Below are positions 1 to 7,289 of a stretch of DNA of 7,652 nucleotides, in pieces; the stretch's first letter is position 1; the number at the start of each line of letters is the position of its first letter. Source of the DNA: an uncultured Elusimicrobia bacterium (GTDB lineage Bacteria; Elusimicrobiota; Endomicrobiia; Endomicrobiales; Endomicrobiaceae); the NCBI GenBank assembly GCA_947168325.1, contig CAMVLN010000073.1:1-7652 (forward strand), given 5' to 3'. The notes under the pieces were generated by a model that was not told where the DNA came from, did no database searches, and was given only the letters and a program-made list of their open reading frames with translations. The position numbers were made by a program, and so were the translations under genes.

Positions 1-22
1 TTTTTTCTACTGTTATATTCAT
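1..22 (-). CDS. Start of the next gene downstream of xer (partial, cut by window edge)
   Basis: An ATG on the minus strand (22 to 20) starts one base after the xer stop codon and stays open to the window edge, giving M-N-I-T-V-E-K. The tight spacing is typical of a translationally coupled operon partner. In many bacteria the gene after a topA-linked xerC is hslV, the peptidase subunit of the HslUV protease. Seven residues cannot confirm that, and no HslV motif is visible. The upstream sequence is weak as a ribosome-binding site (a GGGTAAC stretch inside the end of xer). The existence of a gene here is an inference from spacing and an open frame only. Confidence 0.35.
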
Positions 23-23
23 T

Positions 24-911
24 TTATTTTTTAGTTACCCTTGGATGAGCTTTATTATAAATTTTTCTTAAACTTTCTAGTGTTACATGAGTATAAATCT
101 GTGTGGTAGACAAATTTTTATGTCCCAACATTTGTTGAACTGAATTTATGTCACAACCATTATCTAATAGATGTGTAGCAAAAGTATGCCTTAAAGTGTG
201 AGGTGAAACTTTTTTTGTAATTGAGGATTTTATAAACCAACTATGTAAAATTTTTCTAGCACCTCTTTGTGTAATTCTATTACCATATTTATTTAAAAAT
301 AGTGGTGAGCTTATAGAATAATTTAAACCTTTCTTTCTTCTTTCATCAAGATAATTTTTTATTGCAAAAAGACATATATCACCAACAGGAACTATTCTTT
401 CTTTAGCTCCCTTACCAAGAATTTTTATATTTGCAGACATAAAATCTACATCTTTCAAATTTATACTAACCATTTCTTCTATCCTTATACCAGATGAGTA
501 TAATAATTCTAGCATAGCTTTATCTCTTAAATCAATATTTGGTAAATTAAGTAAATTTTTAATTTCTTGTTCTGTTAAAAATAACGGAATTCGTTTGTCC
601 TTTTTAGGAGTTGACATAGAAGTAGTAGGATTTGTTTTGATAGCATCTATTACAATAAGAAATTTATAAAAAGATTTTAAAACTGCAAACTTTCTTATAA
701 TTGAAGCTCTCTTTAAATTTTTATTATATAGTGTGGCAAGATATTCTCTGATAATATTTTTAGTACAGTTTATAAGTTCAATATTTTTTTGTTTTATGAA
801 AACATAAAAATCAAACATATCTATATTATATGCTTTTGCTGTAAGTTGTGAATAATTTTTTTCCGCTATTAGATATTGAATGAATTGTTCTATCTCTTTA
901 ACTTTTTCCAT
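24..911 (-). CDS. Tyrosine recombinase XerC/XerD family
   Basis: This is a site-specific tyrosine recombinase, expected to resolve chromosome dimers at a dif site together with FtsK. At 295 residues it is full length for XerC/XerD. The N-terminal SAM-like DNA-binding domain covers about residues 4-90 and the catalytic domain about 108-290. The expected catalytic residues are all visible: Arg143 in SSGIRIEE, Lys167 in LGKGAKER, His238 and Arg241 in SPHTLRHTFATH, His264 in MLGHKN, and the nucleophile Tyr273 in TTQIYTHV. The C-terminus (KAHPR) is Xer-like. XerC, XerD and single-Xer systems cannot be told apart here, so no symbol is given; the neighbouring topA and dprA favour the xerC position. 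The ATG at 911 has no clear Shine-Dalgarno sequence. A TATAAT hexamer lies only 7 bp upstream of it, and no alternative start occurs before residue 32. The stop is one base from the following ATG, suggesting an operon. Confidence 0.93.
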   Translation of the reverse strand: MEKVKEIEQFIQYLIAEKNYSQLTAKAYNIDMFDFYVFIKQKNIELINCTKNIIREYLATLYNKNLKRASIIRKFAVLKSFYKFLIVIDAIKTNPTTSMSTPKKDKRIPLFLTEQEIKNLLNLPNIDLRDKAMLELLYSSGIRIEEMVSINLKDVDFMSANIKILGKGAKERIVPVGDICLFAIKNYLDERRKKGLNYSISSPLFLNKYGNRITQRGARKILHSWFIKSSITKKVSPHTLRHTFATHLLDNGCDINSVQQMLGHKNLSTTQIYTHVTLESLRKIYNKAHPRVTKK

Positions 912-1061
912 AACTTTGATTATATATTTTTAATAAATCTATTAAGATAAAAATTGATTAACTAAAAAACAAAATTTCAATAAAATTTATAATTTTCAAA
1001 AATATATCTATAAAAACCTTGCCTTCTAAAAAATCGTTTTCTTGAATTTTCTCTATCTATT
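912..1061. other. AT-rich spacer between topA and xer
   Basis: This 150-bp noncoding spacer separates the topA stop from the xer start. It is almost entirely A/T and holds no GC-rich hairpin followed by a T-run on the minus strand, so no intrinsic terminator for topA can be called. In Firmicutes the gene trmFO often sits at this position; there is no room for it, and no remnant of it is visible. The minus strand has TATAAT at 924-919, but with no recognisable -35 element. Confidence 0.6.
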
Positions 1062-3269
1062 TTATTTTTTTGTTGTTTCTTTATTTGTTTTTTTTTCAGT
1101 AATTATATTTCCTTTTTCATCTGTTTTTATCCACTGCAAGTTTCTACATTTTGGAAAAGCTGAACAAGTTAAAAATGAACCTCTTTTTCCTATTCTTTTA
1201 AGCATATGACTTCCACATTTTTCACATTTTATATCTGTTTTTTCAGGTTCAGGTTTTATAATTTTATTTCCATTTTTATCTAAAGGAAAAGTTGTTTTAC
1301 ATTCTGGATATCTTTCACAAGCTAAATACGGACCTCTAAATCCCATTTTCTTTAGCATTATTCCACCACATTTTGGACATTTTTCTTCTGTTTTTTCTGG
1401 CTCTATGTTTTCAACTTTATTTCCATCTTTATCAACAGAAAAAGTTGTTTTACATTCTGGATATCCAGAACATGCCATAAAAGGTCCCCTTTTACTATCT
1501 CTTATAACCATAGGTTTACCACATTTTGGGCAAACTTCGTTAGTCGCTTTAGGTTGAACTTTTTGCTTTGTAGCATTTTCGGCTTCTATTAAATGTTTTT
1601 CAAATGGTGTATAAAAATTTTTTAGTACATCTTGCCATTTAAATTTGTTTTCAGCAATATCGTCAAATTCCTCTTCAATATCTGCTGTAAATTTATAATT
1701 TATAACATCTTTAAAATTTTCTTTTAAAAATTTGTTTACTACTATTCCTAAATCTGTAGGATAAAACTTTTTGTTTTCAAGTCTTACATACATTCTATCT
1801 AAAATTGTTTTTATTGTTGGAGCATAAGTTGATGGCCTTCCTATACCATACTCTTCAAGTGTTTTAATTAAACTTGCTTCGTTATATCTTGCTGGTGGTT
1901 CTGTAAAATGTTGTTCGGGAATAATCTTTAATAATTCTAACAAATCATCTTTTGATAACATAGGTAAATTTGGTTCTTTAGCATCTTCGTCTTGTATAGA
2001 ATAAACTTTCATAAAACCATCAAATTTTAATGTTGAACCTGTAGCCCTAAACATGTAATTGTTTGCTGATATATCTATGGAAACTGTATCATATAGTGCA
2101 TCTACCATTTGGCTTGCTACAAATCTATTCCATATAGCTGTATACAATTTATATTCATCAGATGTTAAGTATGGTTTCATCATTTCTGGAGTTCTTTTAA
2201 CAGAAGTAGGTCTTATTGCTTCGTGAGCTTCTTGAGCTCCTTTTGATTTAGTTTTATAAAATCTTGGCTTTGCTGGAACAAAATTTTTCCCATAATTTGT
2301 TTCTATAAAACTTAAAGTTTCTTTTTGTGCAATCTGGGCAACATTTAATGAATCAGTTCTCATATATGTTATAAGACCAACTACTCCTTGATTACCAATT
2401 TGTATACCTTCATATAACTTCTGTGCAACCATCATCGTTTTTGAAGAAGAAAAACTAAGTCTCCTTGAAACATCTTGTTGCATTGTAGATGTAGTATAGG
2501 GAGGATAAGGTGATCTTTTTCTTTCTTTCTTTTCTACCAAAGAAACTCTATATTTTGCACCTTCAAGTTCTTTTAATATAGAATCTGCTTGCTCTTTATT
2601 TGATATATCAAGTTTATCAAACTTTTTACCGTCTTTAGATATCAAGTTTGCTTTAAAAATTACATTATTTTGTTTTTTTTGAAGTTCTGCCTGTATAGAC
2701 CAATATTCAACAGAAGTAAAATTAGCAATTTCTTCTTCTCTATCACATATCATCATAACAGCAACTGACTGAACTCTTCCTGCAGAAAGTCCTTTTCTTA
2801 TCTTTTTCCACAATATTGGAGATAATTTGTAACCTACTAATCTATCTAAAATTCTTCTTGCTTGCTGACTATCAACTAGAGCCATATTTAATTTTCTAGG
2901 ATTTTTAACAGCTTCTTTTATTGCAGTTTCTGTTATTTCATGAAAAGTTATTCTATCTGTTTTGTCATCTGAAAGTTTTAATAATTCTTTCAAATGCCAA
3001 GCAATAGCTTCTCCCTCTCTATCCAAATCTGTAGCAAGATATACATGCCCAACTTGTTCAACTGTTTTCTTTAAATCTGCTATTATCTTTTTTGATTTTG
3101 CCATTGCTATGTAAGTTGGATTAAAATCATGTTCAATATCCACACCAATTTTACTTTTAGGCAAATCTCTAATATGACCAAAAGAACTTTTTACTATATA
3201 ATTATCACCTAATATTTTAGATATTGTTTTAGATTTTGCTGGAGACTCTACTATCACTAAATATTTCAT
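1062..3269 (-). CDS. topA: DNA topoisomerase I (type IA)
   Basis: This type IA topoisomerase relaxes negatively supercoiled DNA by cutting one strand through a 5'-phosphotyrosine. It has 735 residues. The TOPRIM domain spans about 1-115, with Glu8 in VIVESPAKSK and the metal-binding acidic triad Asp81, Asp83, Glu85 in ATDLDREGE. The catalytic Tyr302 lies in GLITYMRTDS. Further family motifs are LSAGRVQSVA (161-170), AHEAIRPT (348-355) and EYGIGRPSTYA (473-483). Three four-cysteine zinc ribbons follow at the C-terminus: C580/C583/C600/C606, C631/C634/C651/C657 and C682/C685/C702/C708. The tail is lysine-rich. The ATG at 3269 is supported by AAAGAGG on the minus strand at 3283-3277, seven bases upstream, the best ribosome-binding site in the window. 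Fingers one and two are near-duplicates at protein and DNA level. The gene reads through an A9 and an A8 tract without losing frame. It stands between dprA and xer, a widely conserved order. Confidence 0.98.
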   Translation of the reverse strand: MKYLVIVESPAKSKTISKILGDNYIVKSSFGHIRDLPKSKIGVDIEHDFNPTYIAMAKSKKIIADLKKTVEQVGHVYLATDLDREGEAIAWHLKELLKLSDDKTDRITFHEITETAIKEAVKNPRKLNMALVDSQQARRILDRLVGYKLSPILWKKIRKGLSAGRVQSVAVMMICDREEEIANFTSVEYWSIQAELQKKQNNVIFKANLISKDGKKFDKLDISNKEQADSILKELEGAKYRVSLVEKKERKRSPYPPYTTSTMQQDVSRRLSFSSSKTMMVAQKLYEGIQIGNQGVVGLITYMRTDSLNVAQIAQKETLSFIETNYGKNFVPAKPRFYKTKSKGAQEAHEAIRPTSVKRTPEMMKPYLTSDEYKLYTAIWNRFVASQMVDALYDTVSIDISANNYMFRATGSTLKFDGFMKVYSIQDEDAKEPNLPMLSKDDLLELLKIIPEQHFTEPPARYNEASLIKTLEEYGIGRPSTYAPTIKTILDRMYVRLENKKFYPTDLGIVVNKFLKENFKDVINYKFTADIEEEFDDIAENKFKWQDVLKNFYTPFEKHLIEAENATKQKVQPKATNEVCPKCGKPMVIRDSKRGPFMACSGYPECKTTFSVDKDGNKVENIEPEKTEEKCPKCGGIMLKKMGFRGPYLACERYPECKTTFPLDKNGNKIIKPEPEKTDIKCEKCGSHMLKRIGKRGSFLTCSAFPKCRNLQWIKTDEKGNIITEKKTNKETTKK
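1287..1465. repeat. 26-bp exact direct repeat inside topA zinc-finger region
   Basis: The same 26 bases occur at 1287-1312 and 1440-1465, exactly 153 bp (51 codons) apart. Both copies encode the same part of successive zinc ribbons, the segment around Y-P-E-C-K-T-T-F. Recombination between the copies would remove or add one finger and keep the reading frame. The identity probably reflects an internal duplication of the finger module that has been preserved or homogenised. Confidence 0.85.
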
Positions 3270-3504
3270 TGTTTTTCCTCTTTCCGAATACTATATAATT
3301 ATTTATTTAATAGTTTAAAATATTATAAATTGAAAAATCTAAAAATCTAATGATATATAATTTACAATTTATAATTTATATTACAGTTGCCTTACTTTTT
3401 ACAGTTGAATATTTAAATAAAAAAATTAATATAAAAACATAAAAACAAAGCGATTTTTATTTACGAACTATTCAATCTTTTCAAAACTATAAAGAGTGTC
3501 ACTG
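3270..3504. other. AT-rich spacer between dprA and topA, with a 9-bp direct repeat
   Basis: This 235-bp noncoding stretch should hold the topA promoter and leader. On the minus strand a perfect TATAAT lies at 3327-3322, but no good -35 element is found at 16-18 bp from it. TTACAGTTG occurs twice, at 3381-3389 and 3399-3407 (18 bp apart), about 110-140 bp upstream of topA. This could be an operator-like pair or chance. No gene longer than about 25 codons with a believable start is present on either strand. No GC-rich terminator hairpin follows dprA. Confidence 0.5.
3381..3407. repeat. Pair of 9-bp direct repeats upstream of topA
   Basis: TTACAGTTG is found at 3381-3389 and again at 3399-3407, 18 bp apart (on the minus strand CAACTGTAA twice). 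It sits in the dprA-topA spacer, upstream of topA. It might be a pair of regulator half-sites nearly two helical turns apart, or a trace of simple duplication. Nothing else supports a regulatory role. Confidence 0.3.
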
Positions 3505-4638
3505 CTAAACTTCTATTTTTAATTCTGTTGCTACATAAACCTGTCCTGGCATGGATTTTATAAAACCATTAAGTTCTAAATCTAACAAAATAGTAGAAAG
3601 TTCTGAAACTGCAATATTAGCTTTCAAACTTATTTCATCCAAAGATATACCATCAAACGAGGATTTTATCATTTTTAAAATATTTATACTACTTTCTGAC
3701 ATAGGACTAGTATCTTTTTTGACAGTTTTATTTTTTGTTTTTTTTCTTTTTAAAACATAATTACCTAGTATAGAATTTTGTTCTATTATATCTTTTGGAT
3801 TTAAGGCAATAAATGCACCTTGCTTTATTAAGCTATTTGGACCTTGCGAATATTTTGAATATATTGGCCCGGGAACTGCAAAAACATCTTTGCCATATTC
3901 ACAAGCAAGTTCTGCTGTTATTAGTGAACCACTTTTTATTGCAGCTTCTACAACTATTGTTGCTTGAGACAATGCTGCTATAATTCTATTCCTTCTTGGA
4001 AAATTTATAGGTAAAGCTCTTTGATGTAAATTGAATTCACTTATTATAGCTCCATTGTTAGATATATCTTCTTGAAGTTTCCTATTTCCTGCAGGATAAC
4101 ACTCTAAAAGTCCATTTCCTACGACAGCTATTGTTTTCCCAGAACTTTGTATTGTAGAAATATGAACTTGTGTATCTATTCCATTGGCAAGTCCAGATAC
4201 TGTTGTTATTTCCTGTTGTGCAAAATATTTACAAAATTGTTCTGTAACTATTTTACCATAATTTGTAGCTCTTCTAGAACCAACAATAGAAATAGAATTT
4301 ATATCATTTTTATCTATTTTACCTTTAATGTATAAAATTGGAGGATAATCACACATTGTTTTTAGTTGACTAGGATAATCATCATCTATGTAAGTCAAAA
4401 TATTTATATTGTTTTTTTTCGCTAATAACAGTTCTTCTTGAGCAAACTTTAAATTAGCTCTTTCTTTTATTGTTTGTGCTGTTCTATCTGTAATATCAAC
4501 TATTTGTTGAATTTCTTTAGTATTAGTTTGTAAAACATTACTTGCACTGCCAAGATATTCTATTAAAGATATAATTTTTTTAGGAATCAACTCTACTATT
4601 GTATTTAAAGCAAGTATAGATAATCTTTCCTTGTCCAT
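3505..4638 (-). CDS. dprA: DNA-processing protein DprA (Smf)
   Basis: DprA binds single-stranded DNA entering during natural transformation, shields it and loads RecA in the cytoplasm. The 377-residue protein has all three usual parts. An N-terminal helical SAM/HhH-like region covers about 1-70. The central Rossmann-like SLOG domain covers about 80-290, with IVGSR (118-122), SGLANGID (148-155), VVGNGLLECYPAGN (172-185), FPRRNRIIAALS (213-224), EAAIKSGSLITAELA (231-245) and VPGP (255-258). A lysine-rich linker near 297-308 precedes a C-terminal winged-helix (DML1-like) domain at about 315-370. The ATG at 4638 follows the epimerase stop by 23 bp. Only a weak AAAAGAA precedes it, so translation may depend on transcription from the epimerase promoter. 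The gene reads through an A8 tract at 4412-4419 and stays in frame. An intact dprA suggests DNA-uptake capability or a recombination role, but competence genes are not in view. Confidence 0.96.
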   Translation of the reverse strand: MDKERLSILALNTIVELIPKKIISLIEYLGSASNVLQTNTKEIQQIVDITDRTAQTIKERANLKFAQEELLLAKKNNINILTYIDDDYPSQLKTMCDYPPILYIKGKIDKNDINSISIVGSRRATNYGKIVTEQFCKYFAQQEITTVSGLANGIDTQVHISTIQSSGKTIAVVGNGLLECYPAGNRKLQEDISNNGAIISEFNLHQRALPINFPRRNRIIAALSQATIVVEAAIKSGSLITAELACEYGKDVFAVPGPIYSKYSQGPNSLIKQGAFIALNPKDIIEQNSILGNYVLKRKKTKNKTVKKDTSPMSESSINILKMIKSSFDGISLDEISLKANIAVSELSTILLDLELNGFIKSMPGQVYVATELKIEV

Positions 4639-4661
4639 TATTTTATTCTTTTATACACTTT

Positions 4662-5600
4662 TTAAAATTTATTTTTATAAGCTATAAAATAATTCACTGT
4701 ATTTTTTAAACCTTTAATAATGTCAACTCTAGGTTTCCAGCCTAAAATCTTTTTTGCTTTTGAAATATTTAAGAAACTTTTAAATAACTCTCCACTTCTT
4801 CTAGGTTTATATATAGCTTTTTTTTGATAGTTAATTATTTTTGATAACTCTTTTACCAATTGATTAACTGAAAAAGTTTTTTGTGTTCCTATATTTATTA
4901 TTTCATTATTACCTTTTGTTAATGATTTTATATTGGCATCAACAACATCTTTAACATAAACATAATCTCTTAATTGTTTTCCATTACCAAAAACAAAAAC
5001 CTCTTTGTTTTCTGCCATTTTACCTATAAATATTGCAACCACTCCTGCTTCGCCATTGATATCTTGTCGTGGACCATAAACATTTGCATATCTTAATATT
5101 GTATATTTTAGTCCATACAATGCACTATAGGCTTTTATATAATGTTCTACTGAAAGTTTTGCTACTCCATAAGGGGATAGAGGCTTTGCTGTTGCTTGTT
5201 CATCTGGAGCTTTCAATCCACATTCTCCGTATATTGTTCCACCTGAAGATGAGAATATTATTTTTTTAACTTTATTGTTCTTGCAAGCTTCTAAAATATT
5301 TAAAGTTCCTTTAATATTTACATCCGCATCAAAACAAGGGTCTAAAACAGATTTCCTTACATCTAGTTGTGCTGCAAGATGAATTACAATATCAAATTTT
5401 TCTTTTTTAAATATTCTATCTATTTCATTTTTATCACATATTGAAACTTTATAAAATGTTGCTTTTTTATTTATATTCCTAATGTTGCCCGTTACAAGAT
5501 TGTCTATAATTACAACAGTATACTTTTTAAAAATCAATTCATCAACAATATTTGAACCTATAAAACCTGCTCCACCGGTAACTAAAATTTTTTTGCTCAT
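4662..5600 (-). CDS. NAD-dependent sugar-nucleotide epimerase (UDP-glucose 4-epimerase family)
   Basis: This extended short-chain dehydrogenase most likely interconverts nucleotide sugars by oxidation and re-reduction at C4, feeding cell-surface polysaccharide or galactose metabolism. At 312 residues it is the usual length. The NAD-binding motif TGGAGFIGS is at 8-16, with the acidic Asp33 that selects NAD after the second strand. HLAAQ is at 74-78, the catalytic Ser/Thr region SSSGG at 117-121, and the active-site Tyr144-x-x-x-Lys148 in SPYGVAK. RYANVYGPRQ (170-179) and RDYVYVKDVVDA (211-222) are substrate-domain motifs of GalE-like enzymes. Substrate specificity (UDP-Glc, UDP-GlcNAc or others) cannot be read from the motifs, so no symbol is assigned. 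The ATG at 5600 is preceded by AAGAGAG at 5613-5607, six bases away. Its closeness to dprA suggests a shared transcript, an unusual pairing. Confidence 0.9.
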   Translation of the reverse strand: MSKKILVTGGAGFIGSNIVDELIFKKYTVVIIDNLVTGNIRNINKKATFYKVSICDKNEIDRIFKKEKFDIVIHLAAQLDVRKSVLDPCFDADVNIKGTLNILEACKNNKVKKIIFSSSGGTIYGECGLKAPDEQATAKPLSPYGVAKLSVEHYIKAYSALYGLKYTILRYANVYGPRQDINGEAGVVAIFIGKMAENKEVFVFGNGKQLRDYVYVKDVVDANIKSLTKGNNEIINIGTQKTFSVNQLVKELSKIINYQKKAIYKPRRSGELFKSFLNISKAKKILGWKPRVDIIKGLKNTVNYFIAYKNKF

Positions 5601-5749
5601 TTACTTCTCTCTTTTGTTTTGTTATTGTTTTTATTTTACTTCCATATCATATAAAAATTTTAAAGAATTTATTCTTTATAACATAATGAGTATATTTAAA
5701 TTTTATATTTTATATTCAAAAACAGGTTTATTTACTTCATAAGAAACTT
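5601..5749. other. AT-rich spacer upstream of the epimerase
   Basis: This 149-bp spacer lies between the DUF2493 gene and the epimerase. Any epimerase-dprA promoter should be here, but A/T richness makes -10 matches meaningless and no convincing -35/-10 pair or terminator hairpin was found. Confidence 0.5.
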
Positions 5750-6088
5750 TTAATATATCAAGATATTCTTTAACTTTTTCATTTTATTTATCATATCAAT
5801 ACTTCCTTTGCTACCACAATGAACAACGATTGCACAATCAGCATATCTTGACATTTGTGTATTTCTTATAACACCACCTTTAATACCATATTTATCCCAG
5901 TTTGGTTTAAAGATTGTTAATTTGATATTATTTTGTTTAGCATATTTTTCACCTAAAGTATCTACACCCCTTGCTCCACCAGAAACAATTTCATCGGTAG
6001 ATGTTATTTCAAAAGATGATAGTTTTATTGCTTTAATTAAAAGATTCATATTAATAATAGTTCTTGACCCTGCAATTATTATTTTCAT
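5750..6088 (-). CDS. DUF2493 / YspA-like SLOG-family protein
   Basis: This 112-residue protein matches the DUF2493 (YspA, YpsA-related) family of the SLOG superfamily, Rossmann-like proteins thought to bind nucleotide-type ligands. Visible motifs are KIIIAGSR at 2-9, EIVSGGARGVDTLGEKYA at 33-50, KPNWDKYG at 61-68, RNTQMSRYADCAIV at 75-88 and GSKGSIDMI at 92-100. The first two parallel IVGSR and SGLANGID of the nearby DprA. The length is near the short end of the family, but both termini look complete. The ATG at 6088 has AAGAG on the minus strand about seven bases upstream. The gene stands alone, with about 150 and 230 bp of AT-rich spacer on either side. The family's biochemical role is largely unknown; members are common in phages and mobile regions. 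No effector or partner domain is fused to it, so no specific function can be claimed. Confidence 0.88.
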   Translation of the reverse strand: MKIIIAGSRTIINMNLLIKAIKLSSFEITSTDEIVSGGARGVDTLGEKYAKQNNIKLTIFKPNWDKYGIKGGVIRNTQMSRYADCAIVVHCGSKGSIDMINKMKKLKNILIY

Positions 6089-6319
6089 TTTTTGACTCTT
6101 AAAAGTGATATTATGCTATAAAAATTTTATTACAATATTTTTTATTTATATTTTTTTTAACATGTTTATAAAAATTTTTTAACATTGAACAATTTAAATA
6201 TAAATGTATTATTTAAAATATAATTTTTCAATTTAAATTAAATAACACGAGGTTAACATATAACAATTAAAACTAATAAGTTTAGATATTATTTAAAACT
6301 TTTAACTAAAATTATGAAA
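6089..6319. other. AT-rich spacer between folD and the DUF2493 gene
   Basis: This 231-bp stretch is nearly pure A/T, with one slightly GC-richer patch around 6246-6255 (ACACGAGGTT). A six-base inverted repeat (6278-6283 and 6296-6301) is present, but it is AT-only and too weak to call a terminator. On the minus strand CATAAT near 6112 could be a -10 for the DUF2493 gene; no fitting -35 is seen. No coding remnant was recognised. Confidence 0.5.
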
Positions 6320-7195
6320 TTATATAATATTATTGTGCTTTTCAAATGCCAAAATTGTATTATGTAAAAGCATTGTTATTGTCATGGGACCAACTCCGCC
6401 AGGAACAGGAGTGATATTTATATTCATATCTTTTACAGAATCAAAATCTACATCTCCATAAAGTTTTCCATCAACTCTATTTATTCCAACATCGATAACT
6501 GTTGCTCCATCTTTTATAAAATCTTTATTAATAAATTTTGCTTTACCTATAGCTACAACAACAATATCTGCTTTTTTTGTAATTTCTTTTAAATTTTGTG
6601 TTCTTGAATGTGCCATTGTAACAGTTGCATTGTTTGAAAGCATTAACATAGATACAGGTTTTCCTACAAGATTTGACCTACCGATAACAACTATATTTTT
6701 GCCAGCAATATCTATATTTGAATATTTTAAAAGATACATCACCCCAATAGGTGTACAAGAAACCAACAATTTTTGTTTTGATATTTCATCCCAAGATTTT
6801 ATAAGAGTAAGCATCCCTGAATTATAAGGATGAAGCCCATCAACATCTTTACTGTAGTCAATGGCTTGTATACACTTGTCAGAGTCTAACTTATTTGGTA
6901 ATGGAAGTTGTAAAAGTATTCCATCCACATTTTTATCTTCATTTAATTTCTTAATTAACGAAATTATGCTTTCTACTGAAGATGTTGCTAGAATATGATT
7001 GTGGTAAGACTTTATCCCTACTTGTTCACATGCTTTTATCTTTGAATTAACATAAATTTTACTTGCAGGATCATCTCCTACAAGAATTGTGGCAAGTCCT
7101 GGTTGCTTTTCTGTTTGTTTTGTAAGATTTTTAATTTTCTCTTTAAGCTCAAATCTGATTTTTTGTGAAATCTCTTTACCATTTATGATATTCAT
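6320..7195 (-). CDS. folD: Bifunctional methylenetetrahydrofolate dehydrogenase / methenyltetrahydrofolate cyclohydrolase
   Basis: FolD oxidises 5,10-methylene-THF to 5,10-methenyl-THF with NADP and hydrolyses it to 10-formyl-THF, supplying one-carbon units for purines and initiator formyl-Met-tRNA. The 291-residue protein is of normal length. The catalytic domain includes ILVGDDPASKIYVNSKIKAC (37-56), with Tyr48 and the catalytic Lys52 in Y-V-N-S-K. GILLQLPLP (92-100) carries the active-site Gln96, and KDVDGLHP (116-123) carries the folate-binding Asp. CTPIG at 147-151 precedes the Rossmann part with IGRSNLVGKPVS (171-182), and the family signature TPVPGGVGPMT is at 262-272. No key residue is missing. 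The ATG at 7195 has AGGA at 7206-7203, seven bases upstream. It is a single gene with long spacers on both sides, divergent from the plus-strand remnant at 7313. Confidence 0.98.
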   Translation of the reverse strand: MNIINGKEISQKIRFELKEKIKNLTKQTEKQPGLATILVGDDPASKIYVNSKIKACEQVGIKSYHNHILATSSVESIISLIKKLNEDKNVDGILLQLPLPNKLDSDKCIQAIDYSKDVDGLHPYNSGMLTLIKSWDEISKQKLLVSCTPIGVMYLLKYSNIDIAGKNIVVIGRSNLVGKPVSMLMLSNNATVTMAHSRTQNLKEITKKADIVVVAIGKAKFINKDFIKDGATVIDVGINRVDGKLYGDVDFDSVKDMNINITPVPGGVGPMTITMLLHNTILAFEKHNNII

Positions 7196-7258
7196 AATTT
7201 GTTCCTATTGTTTTAGTGCTACCAATATTAAATATTAGCTATATTTTTTGCTATATCT

Positions 7259-7289
7259 TTGAAAACACCACCACACACACTATTATAAT
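7259..7289 (+). promoter_or_regulatory. Candidate sigma-70 promoter for the plus-strand broken gene
   Basis: TTGAAA at 7259-7264 matches the -35 consensus at five of six positions. Two -10 candidates overlap downstream: TATTAT at 7281-7286 (spacer 16) and the perfect TATAAT at 7284-7289 (spacer 19). The spacer contains a short CA-rich run (ACCACCACACACAC) that stands out in this A/T landscape. The ATG at 7313 lies 23 bp beyond the -10. A true promoter here would mean the broken frame is, or recently was, transcribed. AT-rich sequence produces such matches often. Confidence 0.35.

Noticed and set aside
3322..3375. 11-bp perfect inverted repeat (3322-3332 and 3365-3375) in the dprA-topA spacer
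   Set aside because: It is nearly all A/T with a 32-base loop. In sequence this AT-rich, a match of that length within about 200 bp is expected by chance.
3400..3480. Short minus-strand open stretch in the dprA-topA spacer as a gene remnant
   Set aside because: About 25 codons without a start, motif or ribosome-binding site; simple repeats account for it.
3551..5742. Plus-strand open frames inside dprA and the epimerase
   Set aside because: They are antisense to genes with complete family motifs, have no homology-like motifs and lack ribosome-binding sites.
6278..6301. Hairpin as a folD terminator
   Set aside because: The six-base stem is five A/T pairs and one G-C pair, with no adjoining T-run in the right position; it is too weak.
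7238..7256. GCTATAT direct repeat upstream of folD as an operator
   Set aside because: Seven bases of low complexity in AT-rich DNA, with no symmetry or third copy.
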